From assembly GCA_012728165.1 (NCBI GenBank), contig JAAYFQ010000160.1, forward strand, positions 25,107 through 89,106: a DNA stretch of 64,000 nt, in the 5' to 3' direction. The translations under genes were made by a program, and so were the position numbers. The notes under the pieces were generated by a model. The model was given only the letters and a program-made list of their open reading frames with translations. It made no database searches and was not told the origin of the DNA. Below are positions 34,099 to 44,535 of this stretch, piece after piece (position 1 is the stretch's first letter; every line of letters starts with the position of its first letter). Source of the DNA: Synergistaceae bacterium. GTDB taxonomy: Bacteria; Synergistota; Synergistia; Synergistales; Synergistaceae.

Positions 34099-34173
34099 AT
34101 GATAGAATCATTATTTTCTTACATACAGTTAGAGCTGCCATGCTCTTTGCTCTGGGGTTGGAACAGTTTATGA
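34099..34173 (+). CDS. Putative 24-residue upstream ORF coupled to ywbE
   Basis: ATG at 34099 follows AAAAGGAG by 11 bases and opens a 24-codon frame (MIESLFSYIQ...). Its TGA overlaps the ywbE ATG (ATGA). The ribosome site here is better than that directly before ywbE, so the small ORF may deliver ribosomes to it or regulate it. The peptide resembles nothing known to me. Confidence 0.4.
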   Translation: MIESLFSYIQLELPCSLLWGWNSL

Positions 34174-34367
34174 ATGTCCCAAGCAGAACAGACATAAAAA
34201 AGGGAATCAAAGTCAAAATAGTTCTAAAGTCTGATCAACGAACCAGAAAGCTGACGGATGGTGTTGTTGAGAGCCTTCTGACAAAGAGTAGCCATCATCC
34301 TCACGGGATAAAAGTAATGCTTGAAGATGGACGGGTTGGTAGAGTCCAGATGGTAGAGAAAGAATGA
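34170..34367 (+). CDS. ywbE: YwbE family protein
   Basis: A 65-residue basic protein matching the YwbE family: RTDIKKGIKVKIVLKSDQRT, then LTDGVVESLLTKSS, HPHGIKVMLEDGRVGRVQ. Function is unknown; the small beta-rich fold suggests nucleic-acid or RNA contact, but this is not shown. I start at ATG 34170 because the family normally begins here. The in-frame extension to 33999 is not conserved-looking. It overlaps tag by four bases. Confidence 0.85.
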   Translation: MNVPSRTDIKKGIKVKIVLKSDQRTRKLTDGVVESLLTKSSHHPHGIKVMLEDGRVGRVQMVEKE

Positions 34368-34966
34368 AAAAGGCTTTAAGAGGCAACTTTAAACGGTGCA
34401 GTTGGGTAGATTTGAATTCTGATATTTATATCGAATACCATGATAATGAGTGGGGTGTTCCTGTGCATGATGATGACATATTATTTGAAATGCTTGTTTT
34501 GGAATCATTCCAATCTGGTCTGTCATGGATTACTATTCTAAAAAAACGAGAAGATTTTCGTAAAGCATTCGATAATTTTGATGCAAATAAAATATCGAAG
34601 TACGATGATTTAAAAAAAGAAGAACTTTTACAAAATAAAAATATCATACGTAACAGGTTAAAGATAGAAGCTACTGTAAATAATGCAGTCATATTTTTGC
34701 AAATACAAAAAGAATTTGGTTCTTTTTCAAAATATCTTTGGGCTTTCAGTGACAATAAGGTAGTAATAAACAACAATAATAAAAAAAGCACGGCATCAGA
34801 CTTGTCAGACGTAGTTTCTGAGGATTTTAAAAAACGCGGTATGAAATTTATTGGTCCTGTTACGATTTATGCATATCTTCAGTCAGTTGGTATAGTTAAT
34901 GACCACGATATCGACTGTTTTATGAATCTACAACAAGACAACAATAAAATTAATATGAATATTTAA
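34364..34966 (+). CDS. tag: DNA-3-methyladenine glycosylase I
   Basis: Tag removes 3-methyladenine from alkylated DNA. The 200-residue protein has the family start RCSWVDLNSDIYIEYHDNEWG and the segment FEMLVLESFQSGLSWITILKKR, which holds the catalytic Glu. The C-terminal VNDHDIDCF supplies His and Cys that, with the N-terminal Cys and His, bind zinc. The ATG overlaps the ywbE stop (ATGA). The C-terminal tail is Asn-rich and short. Confidence 0.93.
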   Translation: MKKALRGNFKRCSWVDLNSDIYIEYHDNEWGVPVHDDDILFEMLVLESFQSGLSWITILKKREDFRKAFDNFDANKISKYDDLKKEELLQNKNIIRNRLKIEATVNNAVIFLQIQKEFGSFSKYLWAFSDNKVVINNNNKKSTASDLSDVVSEDFKKRGMKFIGPVTIYAYLQSVGIVNDHDIDCFMNLQQDNNKINMNI

Positions 34967-35064
34967 GAAACTGCGTCATTCGTATTTTGTGAGATTTTTT
35001 ATAATTAGAAATAACGAAACATTTACACAATAAATGTGTTTATTTTAACGGCATGAATAAGGTC

Positions 35065-35694
35065 TTACTTTGACTCCAAATTAAGACCTGTTGTAGCAGC
35101 AGAGGTTTCGGCAACGATACTGTCGGCTAAAATGGCATCTCCGGTGATTCCATCGAGAGTATAGACCATTTTCCCATTCGATAGAAGCGGAAAGTGTCCG
35201 TTGTTGCAAAAAACAACAGAATATTTAGGCTTTGTTCCTTCGTCATAGTAAGGGAAAACGAGTTCTCTAACACCCTTAGTAACTGTATCACTTATAATTA
35301 TCGGAGGAGTTACAGAAGTAAAATCTTGCCTTATGTCTAGTCTTTCTTCTTTTTCAAAAACCCATAAAGCTTTGTTTTTGGAAGTTCCGCTAGTATATGG
35401 ACCTACCACTATAACAAATATTTCATTTACACCATCATCGTTTAAATCGACATAATTATAGTAGTATCTTGTACTTTTGTGATACTCTTTTGGTATTTTG
35501 TAATGATCAATTATAAGTTGCTGTAAAGCTGGATGCGCTTTTGTTTCAGATTTTACGACTTTTATTTCTTTTGGTAAATCAACAACAGCTGTTTGTTTAT
35601 TATTTATAGCTGCCATAACGATTACGACAATAATAATTGATATAAATATGAATCCTAATGCAAGCAGTGGCACTGTGCCTTTGTATTTATCCAT
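35065..35694 (-). CDS. Hypothetical membrane-anchored protein with a calcium-loop-like motif
   Basis: A 209-residue protein not recognised as a known family. One hydrophobic segment (about residues 8-29, LLALGFIFISIIIVVIVMAA) should anchor it with the rest outside the cytoplasm. Near residue 82 the stretch YVDLNDDGVNEIFVIV has the D-x-N-x-D-G-x-x-E spacing of EF-hand or FG-GAP-type calcium loops. Only one such repeat is seen. The ribosome site is weak. It lies convergent to tag and is followed upstream by a long empty gap. Confidence 0.65.
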   Translation of the reverse strand: MDKYKGTVPLLALGFIFISIIIVVIVMAAINNKQTAVVDLPKEIKVVKSETKAHPALQQLIIDHYKIPKEYHKSTRYYYNYVDLNDDGVNEIFVIVVGPYTSGTSKNKALWVFEKEERLDIRQDFTSVTPPIIISDTVTKGVRELVFPYYDEGTKPKYSVVFCNNGHFPLLSNGKMVYTLDGITGDAILADSIVAETSAATTGLNLESK

Positions 35695-36383
35695 TATTTA
35701 GGCTACCAACTTTCCTGTTTTATAATCTTTATCTTTTTATAATTCGTAATCAATCTTAGCACTTAGGACCGTGCTGGGTTTAGCGATCTCTTTTAAGTAA
35801 GATTATATTAAAAGCAAGACGTACTCCAGCATATTTTTTAATGCTCATTTGCTTGATACTTTTTTTAGATTAACGAATTTGTTTATTATTCCAAGTACTT
35901 CTTACGTAATATTTATCGCTTTTCGGTGTGAATTCATTCGTAGAAATCTGTGTCCTCTTATTTTAAACGATGTTTTTCATTGTGGACTAAAGCGATTCTC
36001 TGTTTATAAAATTTTTATATAACAACGAAATATTACGGCTACAATTCATATTATCATATTTTTTGTATTATTTACGACTACATCCTTTTGTCAATTAGTC
36101 GAAAGAGTTCATTTTCCCGGCGATGTGTTTGTTATTAAGCATTTAAAGTTTCAAGAATTTTCATACTAACAATGTTTCTCGCTAATTCAATAAGTTATTT
36201 TTCGTATTTTATAGTAAGCATAATATCCCTCGTTTATTTATTGGTTTTCATAATTATTGGCATAAAATTGAGATTTGTTAATATTAAAGTTGTGTTTTAC
36301 TTTATAAAATTAACAATTCTTGCAAAAATGAGGATAAAAAGTTAAACTCCTTAATTAGTGTTGATATTTTGGGGAGTGGCAAA
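35695..36383. other. 689-base AT-rich region without recognised genes
   Basis: Separates the hypothetical membrane protein from malic enzyme. Stop codons are frequent in all frames, and no good inverted repeat with a T-run or strong promoter stood out. GGGGAGTGG near its end is the ribosome site for the malic enzyme. It may hold promoters for both flanking genes. Confidence 0.5.
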
Positions 36384-37565
36384 ATGACAGAAGATATTTA
36401 TCAAAGATCTATGGATATGCATAAAAATCTTAAGGGTAAAATGAGCACAACATGTCGCAAATCAGTCGAGACTATGGATGATTTGGCACTGATTTACACA
36501 CCCGGAGTTGCTGAACCATGTAGAGCTATAAAAAATGACAATGACGTCTTGTGGGATGTGACTATAAAGAATAATCTTGTTGCTGTTATAACGGACGGAA
36601 CTGCTGTTTTGGGACTCGGGAATATCGGACCTGCTGCCAGCATGCCTGTTATGGAAGGCAAAAGCTGCTTGTTCAAAAGATTTGCTGATATAGACTCAAT
36701 TCCTCTTGCAGTAACTACAACTGACGTAGATGAATTTGTTTATGTAGTTTCAAAGATTGCAACATCATTTGGTGGGATAAACCTCGAAGATATTTCAGCC
36801 CCACGCTGTTTTGAGATAGAACGAAAACTTCAGGAGAAACTTGATATTCCTGTTTTTCACGACGACCAGCATGGTACTGCAGTTATATGCCTTGCTGCGT
36901 TTCATAATGCTTTACGACTGGTAAATAAGAAAATAGAAGACATTCGTATAGTAATGAGTGGAGCAGGAGCGGCTGGGGTTTGTATAGCCAAATATTTTAT
37001 GGCCGCAGGTGCAAAAGATGTAATTCTGTGCGACATAAATGGAGCAATTTCAGCTAGTCGAACAGGTGGGCTCAATGAATCACAAGCTGCTATTGCTCAA
37101 ATCTCAAACCCGAATAGGTTAACAGGAAGTATTGCTGACGTGATAAAAGGAGCAGATGCATTTATAGGAGTTTCTGTGCCTGGTGTTTTAACAGGAGATA
37201 TGGTGAAAACTATGGCTAAAAATGCTATAGTTTTTGCTATGGCAAATCCAGTCCCTGAGATTTTTCCAAACGAAGCCCTTGCTGCTGGTGCTGCCGTTGT
37301 TGCAACAGGACGTTGTGATTTTCCGAACCAGGTCAACAACTGCCTTGGCTTTCCCGGTATTTTTAGAGGGGCACTTGATGTAAGAGCAACAAAAATTAAT
37401 GAAGAAATGAAATTAGCAGCCTCAAAAGCTCTTTCAGCTCTTGTCAGTGACGAAGAACTTTCAAAAGAATATATTATTCCAGAGGTACTTGATCCTCGTG
37501 TAGTTCCGGCCGTTGCAAAGGCAGTTTCAGAAGCAGCGCGCATGACGGGTGTCGCTAGAATTTAA
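36384..37565 (+). CDS. NAD(P)-dependent malic enzyme
   Basis: Oxidatively decarboxylates malate to pyruvate. The 393-residue single-domain-type bacterial enzyme has YTPGVAEPC near residue 40, the metal-binding [23 protein letters not shown] and the nucleotide-binding [14 protein letters not shown]. It ends without a phosphotransacetylase extension. ATG 36384 is chosen over TTG 36369 because GGGGAGTGG lies just upstream. It is followed by lysA after 14 bases, so they are probably co-transcribed. Cofactor preference cannot be told from the sequence by eye. Confidence 0.92.
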   Translation: MTEDIYQRSMDMHKNLKGKMSTTCRKSVETMDDLALIYTPGVAEPCRAIKNDNDVLWDVTIKNNLVAVITDGTAVLGLGNIGPAASMPVMEGKSCLFKRFADIDSIPLAVTTTDVDEFVYVVSKIATSFGGINLEDISAPRCFEIERKLQEKLDIPVFHDDQHGTAVICLAAFHNALRLVNKKIEDIRIVMSGAGAAGVCIAKYFMAAGAKDVILCDINGAISASRTGGLNESQAAIAQISNPNRLTGSIADVIKGADAFIGVSVPGVLTGDMVKTMAKNAIVFAMANPVPEIFPNEALAAGAAVVATGRCDFPNQVNNCLGFPGIFRGALDVRATKINEEMKLAASKALSALVSDEELSKEYIIPEVLDPRVVPAVAKAVSEAARMTGVARI

Positions 37566-37579
37566 GGAGGAGTAACAAA

Positions 37580-38800
37580 ATGAAAAGTTTTATCGATTAT
37601 TCAACAGCTGAAAAAATTATGAAAGAATATGGTTCTCCTGTATTTGTTTATAGTGAAAAGATTTTACGTGAGCGTTGCAGAGAGCTCATGACTGCATTTG
37701 GAGGAAAACTTCAACCCAGTTACTCAGTAAAAGCAAACACAAATCTTTCCCTGCTTCGCATAATACATCAGGAAGGTCTCAAAGCAGACTCAATGTCTCC
37801 CGGAGAAATATATCTCCTTGAGAAAGCTGGTTTCAAACCGAAAGAGATATTCTACATTAGTAATAATGTTTCTCCAGAGGAAATGCAGTTCGCTATAAAT
37901 AGGGGAATTCTTGTGAGCGTAGATTCTCTCTCTCAGCTCGAGCAGTATGGTCAGATTAACCAGGGCGGAGAAGTCGCGGTGCGTTTTAACCCGGGAATCG
38001 GTGCCGGACACAATAAAAAAGTTATTACCGGCGGAGAAAAAACCAAATTTGGCATTCAAGCTGAATTTTGGCCTGAAGTTCTAGTTCTTCTTGAAAAATA
38101 TAATTTGAAACTTGTTGGAGTTAATCAGCACATAGGGTCACTGTTTCTTGAGGCTGGGCCTTATGTTGAAGCAGCTGAAAACTTGTTGAACCTCGTAGAA
38201 GCACATTTTCCCGGAGTAGATTTTGTTGATTTCGGAGGAGGTTTCGGCGTTCCATACAAAGAAGGTGAAAGTAGACTGGATTTTAAGGAACTTACAGATT
38301 TAATTTCTCCTGTTCTTGATAACTTCGTAAAGAATTATGACAATAAAAAAGTTCATTTCAAATGTGAGCCAGGGCGTTATGTTGTCGCTGAGAGTTGCTC
38401 TATTCTTGGTAAAGTAACCTCGATCAAAGAGAATTACAGTCAGAACTACGTCGGGACAGATATCGGTTTTAATGTGATTATGAGGCCTATTCTTTATGAT
38501 TCATACCATGAAATCAAAGTACTTGGCGGTGGAATTAGTAAAACCGTCTGTGATGGACCTGTAAATGTAGTTGGCAATATTTGTGAAAGTGGTGACATTC
38601 TGGCTCACGATAGAGATATTGGCTCTGTCAGGATAGGTGATATTATTGAAATAATGACAGCTGGAGCATACGTATATTCAATGTCTTCAAACTATAATTG
38701 TCGTCTAAAGCCAGCAGAAGTTTTGATAAAAGAAGATGGTTCAATAATCAAAATTAGAAAACAAGATTCATTCGAAAATTTGTTGCAAAATTTCGAATAA
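37580..38800 (+). CDS. lysA: Diaminopimelate decarboxylase
   Basis: LysA converts meso-diaminopimelate to lysine with PLP. The 406-residue protein has the PLP lysine Lys51 in YSVKANTN, the HIGSLF motif, DFGGGFGVPY, CEPGRYVVAESC, and CESGDILA followed by AGAYVYSMSSNYN near the C-terminus. These are the family's substrate and dimer-site motifs. AAGGAGGAG precedes the ATG. It shares an operon with malic enzyme and ends at a strong terminator. Confidence 0.92.
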   Translation: MKSFIDYSTAEKIMKEYGSPVFVYSEKILRERCRELMTAFGGKLQPSYSVKANTNLSLLRIIHQEGLKADSMSPGEIYLLEKAGFKPKEIFYISNNVSPEEMQFAINRGILVSVDSLSQLEQYGQINQGGEVAVRFNPGIGAGHNKKVITGGEKTKFGIQAEFWPEVLVLLEKYNLKLVGVNQHIGSLFLEAGPYVEAAENLLNLVEAHFPGVDFVDFGGGFGVPYKEGESRLDFKELTDLISPVLDNFVKNYDNKKVHFKCEPGRYVVAESCSILGKVTSIKENYSQNYVGTDIGFNVIMRPILYDSYHEIKVLGGGISKTVCDGPVNVVGNICESGDILAHDRDIGSVRIGDIIEIMTAGAYVYSMSSNYNCRLKPAEVLIKEDGSIIKIRKQDSFENLLQNFE

Positions 38801-38809
38801 GTTTACTTA

Positions 38810-38852
38810 AAACTAGAAGAGGAATCTCATTTTGAGATTCCTCTTCTAGTTT
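38810..38852. terminator. Bidirectional terminator between lysA and the beta-propeller gene
   Basis: Twenty paired bases (arm AACTAGAAGAGGAATCTCA) around a TTT loop, flanked by AAA on the left and TTTT on the right. It serves both convergent genes. Confidence 0.85.
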
Positions 38853-38870
38853 TGTGGCATTTGTAAATTT

Positions 38871-39977
38871 TTATTTTAAAGTAGTGACTTTTCCATCTGT
38901 GCTTGCAACAACGATGCAATTTGTCGCTATGGCAGGAGATGTTACAATGCTTGCCTTAAATGGTGCTCGCCAGAGAAGATTACCGGTTTCATCATCAAGA
39001 CAGACGAGGACTTTGCTATTAGTTCCAAAGAAAACTCTACCGTTAAATCCTGCAGGCGAAGAATAAACAGCTTCGTTAGCTTTGTATTGCCACACAAAAG
39101 TTCCGTTTTTTGCATCAAGAGCAGTAACCCATCCTTTAATATTCCCGAATATAACTTTATTGTTTTGTACGAGAGGAGATGTTTCGATTTGTGCTTTTGA
39201 GTCGTATCTCCAAATTACAGCTTGATGTTTAATTCTTGCGCAGTATAGCTTGCCGTCTTGGCTAGTGAAATACAGCAATCCATTATTAACAGCCGGAGCA
39301 GCCTTTATTTCTCCTCCCACAATAGCTCGCCATTTAAGTTTTCCTGTATCGCAATCAATAGCGAATAGTTTTCCCTCATTGTTGCCGATGTAGACAACTC
39401 CGTCAGATACTACAGGTGATCCTTGCACGGCTCGGTCAGTCTTAAATTTCCATTTTTGCCAACCTGTTTTAATGTTTACTGCATAGACAAATCCATCGTT
39501 GGAACCAAAGTAAACAACACCATCTGCAACAGCAGGAGAGGAATGAATGCTGTTGTGTGTAGTAAACTGCCAAATCATCTCTCCTGTTGCTGCATTTATG
39601 CAGTACATTTTGCTATTGTAACTACCAACAAATACTTTGCCGTCAACAACCGCAGGAGAAGATACAATCCAGTTCCCTGCATAGAACTTCCACTTAATGC
39701 CACCATCTATAAGATTAAGTGCGTATATGTTCCCATCATTAGAGCCAAAAATAATTGAGTCTTCAAAAATTGCAGGGGATGATTGTATTGAATCAGATAC
39801 ATTCACAGTCCAGTCTTTTACTCCGGTAAACCTCGCTTCTGTTGTGGCCAACAATGTTCCAGTTCTTAGTGCGTTAGCACGAAACATAGGCCAGTCCGAA
39901 GCGCATACAGGTCTTGTGATAGCAAGAAACAACAGCACGGTTAATTTGATTATATTCAAATATGTTTTTCTTTTCAT
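38871..39977 (-). CDS. Secreted PQQ-like beta-propeller repeat protein
   Basis: A 368-residue protein with a signal peptide (KRKTYLNIIKLTVLLFLAITRPVCA) followed by seven complete and one partial propeller repeats. Each repeat has the form SSPAV.DGVVYFGS.DG.VYAVN..TG...WKF. The fold matches the PQQ/BamB-like propellers. The tryptophan-docking pattern is present, but no catalytic or PQQ-binding residues were recognised, so an enzyme is unlikely. A BamB-like outer-membrane assembly role is possible but unproven. I start at ATG 39977 after GGAGG; the frame beginning at 40007 lacks a ribosome site. Confidence 0.85.
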   Translation of the reverse strand: MKRKTYLNIIKLTVLLFLAITRPVCASDWPMFRANALRTGTLLATTEARFTGVKDWTVNVSDSIQSSPAIFEDSIIFGSNDGNIYALNLIDGGIKWKFYAGNWIVSSPAVVDGKVFVGSYNSKMYCINAATGEMIWQFTTHNSIHSSPAVADGVVYFGSNDGFVYAVNIKTGWQKWKFKTDRAVQGSPVVSDGVVYIGNNEGKLFAIDCDTGKLKWRAIVGGEIKAAPAVNNGLLYFTSQDGKLYCARIKHQAVIWRYDSKAQIETSPLVQNNKVIFGNIKGWVTALDAKNGTFVWQYKANEAVYSSPAGFNGRVFFGTNSKVLVCLDDETGNLLWRAPFKASIVTSPAIATNCIVVASTDGKVTTLK

Positions 39978-40115
39978 ATTAAACTTAGCCTCCTTTATGA
40001 TTATCATGTCGTTAGTTTAACCGTTATACGGATTATGCGTATCGTGTAAAAGTATGATTGCATAGAATGGTGTTTATCGGCTAAAATACAGAATGTACTT
40101 GAAGGAGTGACAAAA

Positions 40116-41927
40116 ATGCCACTAAGTAAAATTAGAAATTTCAGCATAATTGCGCATGTTGATCACGGTAAGTCAACACTTGCCGATAGGCTTCTAGAAG
40201 AAACACATACTATCCAAAAACGTAACATGAAGGCTCAGTTGCTTGATATGCTTGAACTTGAGCGGGAACGTGGAATAACTATAAAGTCTGTTCCTGTCCG
40301 AATGAACTACAAAGCAAAAGATGGGAATGAATATATTCTCAATCTGATTGATACTCCGGGTCACGCGGACTTTACATATGAAGTATCTCGCTCTCTTGCC
40401 GCATGTGAGGGCGCAGTGCTTGTTGTAGACGCAGCTCAAGGAGTAGAAGCTCAGACTGTTGCTAACAGTTATCTTGCTGCAGACTTGAACATTGAACTTA
40501 TTCCAGTACTAAATAAAGTCGATCTACCCTCAGCACAGCCAGAGCGCGTAAAAAAAGAAATAAATGAGATTATTGGTATTGTTGCAGATGATGCGGTCTT
40601 AGTAAGTGCAAAAACTGGAATCGGGTTGCCTGATGTTCTTGAACGTATTGTGCGTGATGTACCTGCTCCTACAGGTGATGCCAATGAACCTCTTCAGGCT
40701 CTAATTTTCGATTCTGTCTATGATAATTATAAGGGTGTAATTTGTTATGTCCGTGTCAAAAATGGAGTGCTCAAAGCTCGTAAGACTATTCGTTTTATGG
40801 CAACCGGTCGTGATTATGAGCTTGATGAAGTAGGAGTCTTTAAGCCAACAATGGAACCCGTTGATGAGCTTGGTCCGGGTGAAGTTGGTTATATTTCTGC
40901 TACCATCAAGTCAATAGATGAAGCACATGTCGGCGATACAATAACAGAAGCATCTAGACCCTGCAAAGAGGCTTTGGCTGGATATAAAAAAGTAAAGCCT
41001 GTTGTGTTTTGTGGTTATTATCCTATAGAACGCGAAAATACGAATCAACTCCGTGAAGCTCTTGAGAAATTACAGATAAACGATTCTTCTATCAGTTTCG
41101 AACCGGAAAATTCTGTGGCGCTAGGATTTGGCTTCCGCTGCGGATTTCTTGGTCTTCTGCACATGGAGATATCAAAAGAAAGACTCAGTAGAGAATTTGG
41201 GGTAGATCTTGTTGCAACTGCTCCTAACGTTGTTTACCAAATAGTTTTAACAAATGGAGATATTATCGAAGCACACCGGCCTTCAGATTTTCCAGATCCT
41301 GTAAAAATAGAAGAAACACGCGAGCCATATATAAAACTTTCTATTTTTATGCCGGACGAGTTTGTAGGCCCGACAATGAAGCTTTGTCAGGAGAAGCGCG
41401 GGACTTATGTTGGAATGGATTATCTTGCTCCTGAGCGAGTACGTTTAACTTATAATTTACCCCTTGCAGAGTTTATTCTTGATTTTCATGACAGATTAAA
41501 GTCTTGTACACGAGGATACGCTTCGTTAGATTATGATCACATTGGATTTAAGGCCGATAACCTTGTAAAAGTTGATATGCTGCTTCAGGATGAGCCTGTT
41601 GACGCATTTTCTTTTATTTGTCATGCAGACCAAGCCTATCAAAGAGGACATACTGTTGTTGGTAAGCTAAAAGAGCTTATTCCAAGGCAGTTATTTGAAA
41701 TTCCTGTTCAAGCAGCAATTGGTCAAAAAGTAATTGTCAGAATGAATATAAAAGCTGTTCGTAAGGATGTTCTTGCAAAGTGTTATGGCGGCGATATTAC
41801 ACGAAAAAACAAGCTGCTTGACAAACAGAAAAAGGGTAAAAAACGTATGAAGCAGGTGGGAAAAGTCGCAATTCCGCAAGAGGCGTTCTATGCATTCATG
41901 GATGTTACAAAAGCAGAAGACAATTAG
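40116..41927 (+). CDS. lepA: Elongation factor 4 (LepA)
   Basis: LepA is a ribosome-associated GTPase that back-translocates or helps ribosome assembly. The 603-residue protein starts [25 protein letters not shown], with later [14 protein letters not shown] and a C-terminal LepA-specific domain containing [37 protein letters not shown] sequence. The ATG at 40116 has GGAG eight bases upstream; the GTG at 40107 lies inside that site. The stop overlaps the GTG of hemW. Confidence 0.95.
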   Translation: MPLSKIRNFSIIAHVDHGKSTLADRLLEETHTIQKRNMKAQLLDMLELERERGITIKSVPVRMNYKAKDGNEYILNLIDTPGHADFTYEVSRSLAACEGAVLVVDAAQGVEAQTVANSYLAADLNIELIPVLNKVDLPSAQPERVKKEINEIIGIVADDAVLVSAKTGIGLPDVLERIVRDVPAPTGDANEPLQALIFDSVYDNYKGVICYVRVKNGVLKARKTIRFMATGRDYELDEVGVFKPTMEPVDELGPGEVGYISATIKSIDEAHVGDTITEASRPCKEALAGYKKVKPVVFCGYYPIERENTNQLREALEKLQINDSSISFEPENSVALGFGFRCGFLGLLHMEISKERLSREFGVDLVATAPNVVYQIVLTNGDIIEAHRPSDFPDPVKIEETREPYIKLSIFMPDEFVGPTMKLCQEKRGTYVGMDYLAPERVRLTYNLPLAEFILDFHDRLKSCTRGYASLDYDHIGFKADNLVKVDMLLQDEPVDAFSFICHADQAYQRGHTVVGKLKELIPRQLFEIPVQAAIGQKVIVRMNIKAVRKDVLAKCYGGDITRKNKLLDKQKKGKKRMKQVGKVAIPQEAFYAFMDVTKAEDN

Positions 41928-43060
41928 TGTCAAATCCTTTTTTGCCTCCCTCCGGAGAATTGTCACTTTATATTCATATTCCATTTTGTGAACGCAAATG
42001 CCCTTACTGTGCATTTGAAAGTTTTATTCCGTCAAGAGTTGACGCGACTGTTTATCTCGAATTACTAGAAAAAGAATTTGAGTGGTGGAGTATACGTATT
42101 GGAAAACCTATGTTTAACACTTGCTATATAGGTGGAGGTACTCCTACCATTTTAAACAGTCAACAATGGTCTAAACTTATAAAAACGATAGAAAAATACT
42201 GTAATTTCACTCCTTCAGCAGAGATTACAGTTGAGGCAAATCCAAATTCTTTGAAAGCAGAACATTTGCATGCGTGGCGTGACTGGCGTGTGAACAGAGT
42301 CAGCATTGGAGTGCAGAGTTTTGATGATGCTGAGCTTGAACAGCTTGGCAGAATGCATAATTCAGCGCAGGCCTATGAAGCTTTATCGGCTGCAATCGTT
42401 TCAGGTTTTTCCGTTAACGCAGATTTTATATTTGGACTCCCAGGGCAGACATTTCACAATTGGAGTCGGACACTTAAAGATGCAGTAAAAACAGGAGTAG
42501 ACCACTTATCACTTTATCAGCTTACACTTGAACCAGGAACACCATGGGAAAATATGCCTTCGGAAAACCTTTCAGATGGTTATTATCCTTACAGATGGGC
42601 TCAATGGTATTTGCCACGCAAAGGGTTTAAGCAGTATGAAGTGGCAAATTTCTCAAAGCCCGAATGCGAGAGTAAACATAATATCAATTATTGGCGTGAG
42701 GGAGAATATCTAGGAGTTGGGCTAGGAGCTTCAGGCTATCTCTCCGAATGGAGATATAAAAACATCAGTACGCTTCAAGAATATGCAGATGCTATGACAT
42801 CGAGGAAGTCTGCAATTACTTCAGGAGAAAGACTTACTCCGGAAGCAAAAGCAAGAGAGGCTTTTATTCTTGCACTACGTATGACGGACGGAGTATATAG
42901 AGATCAGTATAAAAATAAATATGGTGCATTTTATGAACAGATGCTACTGGATATACTGGAGAGTTTTCCAAAACATCTATATGAAATTACGGACAGAAAT
43001 ATTAAACTTACAACGAAGGGGATGAGAGTGGCCAATAGAATTTGGTTAGAGCTTATATAA
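41927..43060 (+). CDS. hemW: Heme chaperone HemW (HemN-like radical SAM)
   Basis: A 377-residue radical SAM protein with IHIPFCERKCPYCAF (Cys21, Cys25 and Cys28), the GGGTPT motif and RVSIGVQSFDDAELEQLGRMH. These indicate the HemW branch rather than true HemN, which has an extra Cys in its motif. HemW delivers heme to respiratory proteins. The GTG start overlaps the lepA stop (TAGTG), a gene pair found widely in bacteria. Its exact role in an anaerobe without other heme genes here is uncertain. Confidence 0.9.
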   Translation: MSNPFLPPSGELSLYIHIPFCERKCPYCAFESFIPSRVDATVYLELLEKEFEWWSIRIGKPMFNTCYIGGGTPTILNSQQWSKLIKTIEKYCNFTPSAEITVEANPNSLKAEHLHAWRDWRVNRVSIGVQSFDDAELEQLGRMHNSAQAYEALSAAIVSGFSVNADFIFGLPGQTFHNWSRTLKDAVKTGVDHLSLYQLTLEPGTPWENMPSENLSDGYYPYRWAQWYLPRKGFKQYEVANFSKPECESKHNINYWREGEYLGVGLGASGYLSEWRYKNISTLQEYADAMTSRKSAITSGERLTPEAKAREAFILALRMTDGVYRDQYKNKYGAFYEQMLLDILESFPKHLYEITDRNIKLTTKGMRVANRIWLELI

Positions 43061-43105
43061 TTACAGTATAATTATATAAGGAACTATAGCTTGGAGGGAT
43101 TTTCT

Positions 43106-44533
43106 TTGAAAGAAGAAGTTCAGAGCGCAATGCGAAAGATACCATCTATGGATAAGTTGTTAGTTTTTCCATGGGTAGCTGTGTATGAATCCGAAATTGG
43201 ACGTGACGCAGTTAAAGCCACCATCACGGAAGTATTGGATGTATACAGAAAAAAAATAAAAGCTAATCATGACATAGCTTTTGATGAAGAGATTGTAGTC
43301 AGAGATGTAAAAAAGCTTCTTGATTTAAAGTCAACTTCATCCTTTAAAAAAGTGATTAATGCAACGGGTGTGATTATACACACAAACCTTGGACGCTCAC
43401 TACTTGCGGATGAAGCCATAAAAGCAGTTAATGACATAGCCACCTGTTATAACACTCTGGAATATTCAGTACAAGAAGGAACTCGAGGACGCAGAGGAGA
43501 TCACGTTGAATGGCTATTGTGTAGACTTACCGGAGCAGAAGCTGCAATCGTTGTTAATAATAACGCTGGCGCGGTCGTCCTTGCTCTTGGTGCCTTAGCT
43601 AAGAACAAAGAAACCATTGTTTCCAGAGGAGAGCTTGTTGAAATAGGAGGTTCATTTAGAATTCCTGATATCATGGCTCTTTCAGATACAAAACTGATTG
43701 AAGTTGGTGCAACAAATAGAACTCACCTAAAGGATTATTCCTCTGCAATTACAAATAACACGGCGTTACTTCTCAAAGTACATCCGTCAAATTATCGTAT
43801 TGCTGGATTCACATCAGTTGTTCCCAGAGAAGAACTTTCAGCGCTTGCTCATAAGCATGGAATTATATTTATGGAAGATGTTGGAAGCGGCATGCTTATA
43901 GATACAAAAGAAGCTGGTTTGACAGACGAACCTACTGTACGTGAATGCTTGGAGGCCGGAAGCGACCTAGTAACGTTCTCTGGAGACAAATTATTAGGGG
44001 GACCACAAATTGGTGCAATAGTTGGTTCAGCTGAAGTTATAGACAAACTTAGAACATATCCCTTACTTAGAGCTTTACGTGTTGACAAAATGACTCTTGC
44101 TGCTTTTGAAGCAACGCTCCGTTTGTACTTAAAAGGTTCTTATGAATCAATTCCTACAATATCTATGATTTTTAAAAAACCTGAAGATTTAAAAAAACAA
44201 GCAGAGTGCTTTTTAAACCAACTTAAGTCATATTTTGATAGCACTAAATTACGTTCTGTGACAGCTGAAGTGGTTAATACAATAGACACGGTTGGCGGAG
44301 GTGCTTTTCCACTTTCAGAGCTAAAAGGATATGCAGTGGCAGTTAGACTACCCGAGTTAGGTAGCACAGGAAAACTCTTAGAAATGTTAAGAAATGCTTC
44401 AACACCAATAATTACTGGTGCCAGCGATGATAAAATACTCTTTCATATGCGCACATTGCGACCTGGAGATGAGGAAATAATCGTAAAAGCATTTAATGAA
44501 TTTCTTACCATACAACCCACACACGGAGAGTAG
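43106..44533 (+). CDS. selA: L-seryl-tRNA(Sec) selenium transferase SelA
   Basis: SelA converts Ser-tRNA(Sec) to Sec-tRNA(Sec) with selenophosphate. The 475-residue PLP enzyme has the N-terminal LRKIPS-like MRKIPSMDKLL, NATGVIIHTNLGRS, the RG-rich QEGTRGRRGDH and the PLP lysine Lys295 in FSGDKLLGGPQ. The TTG at 43106 is taken as start, because GGAGGG lies seven bases upstream; an earlier TTG at 43091 overlaps that site. selB follows after two bases, so the cell decodes UGA as selenocysteine in some genes. selD and the tRNA are not in the window. Confidence 0.93.
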   Translation: MKEEVQSAMRKIPSMDKLLVFPWVAVYESEIGRDAVKATITEVLDVYRKKIKANHDIAFDEEIVVRDVKKLLDLKSTSSFKKVINATGVIIHTNLGRSLLADEAIKAVNDIATCYNTLEYSVQEGTRGRRGDHVEWLLCRLTGAEAAIVVNNNAGAVVLALGALAKNKETIVSRGELVEIGGSFRIPDIMALSDTKLIEVGATNRTHLKDYSSAITNNTALLLKVHPSNYRIAGFTSVVPREELSALAHKHGIIFMEDVGSGMLIDTKEAGLTDEPTVRECLEAGSDLVTFSGDKLLGGPQIGAIVGSAEVIDKLRTYPLLRALRVDKMTLAAFEATLRLYLKGSYESIPTISMIFKKPEDLKKQAECFLNQLKSYFDSTKLRSVTAEVVNTIDTVGGGAFPLSELKGYAVAVRLPELGSTGKLLEMLRNASTPIITGASDDKILFHMRTLRPGDEEIIVKAFNEFLTIQPTHGE

Positions 44534-44535
44534 AA

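Noticed and set aside
33999..34169. 57-residue N-terminal extension of YwbE
   Set aside because: The family is about 65 residues and starts at MNVPSR; the extension lacks a ribosome site and overlaps the small ORF in another frame.
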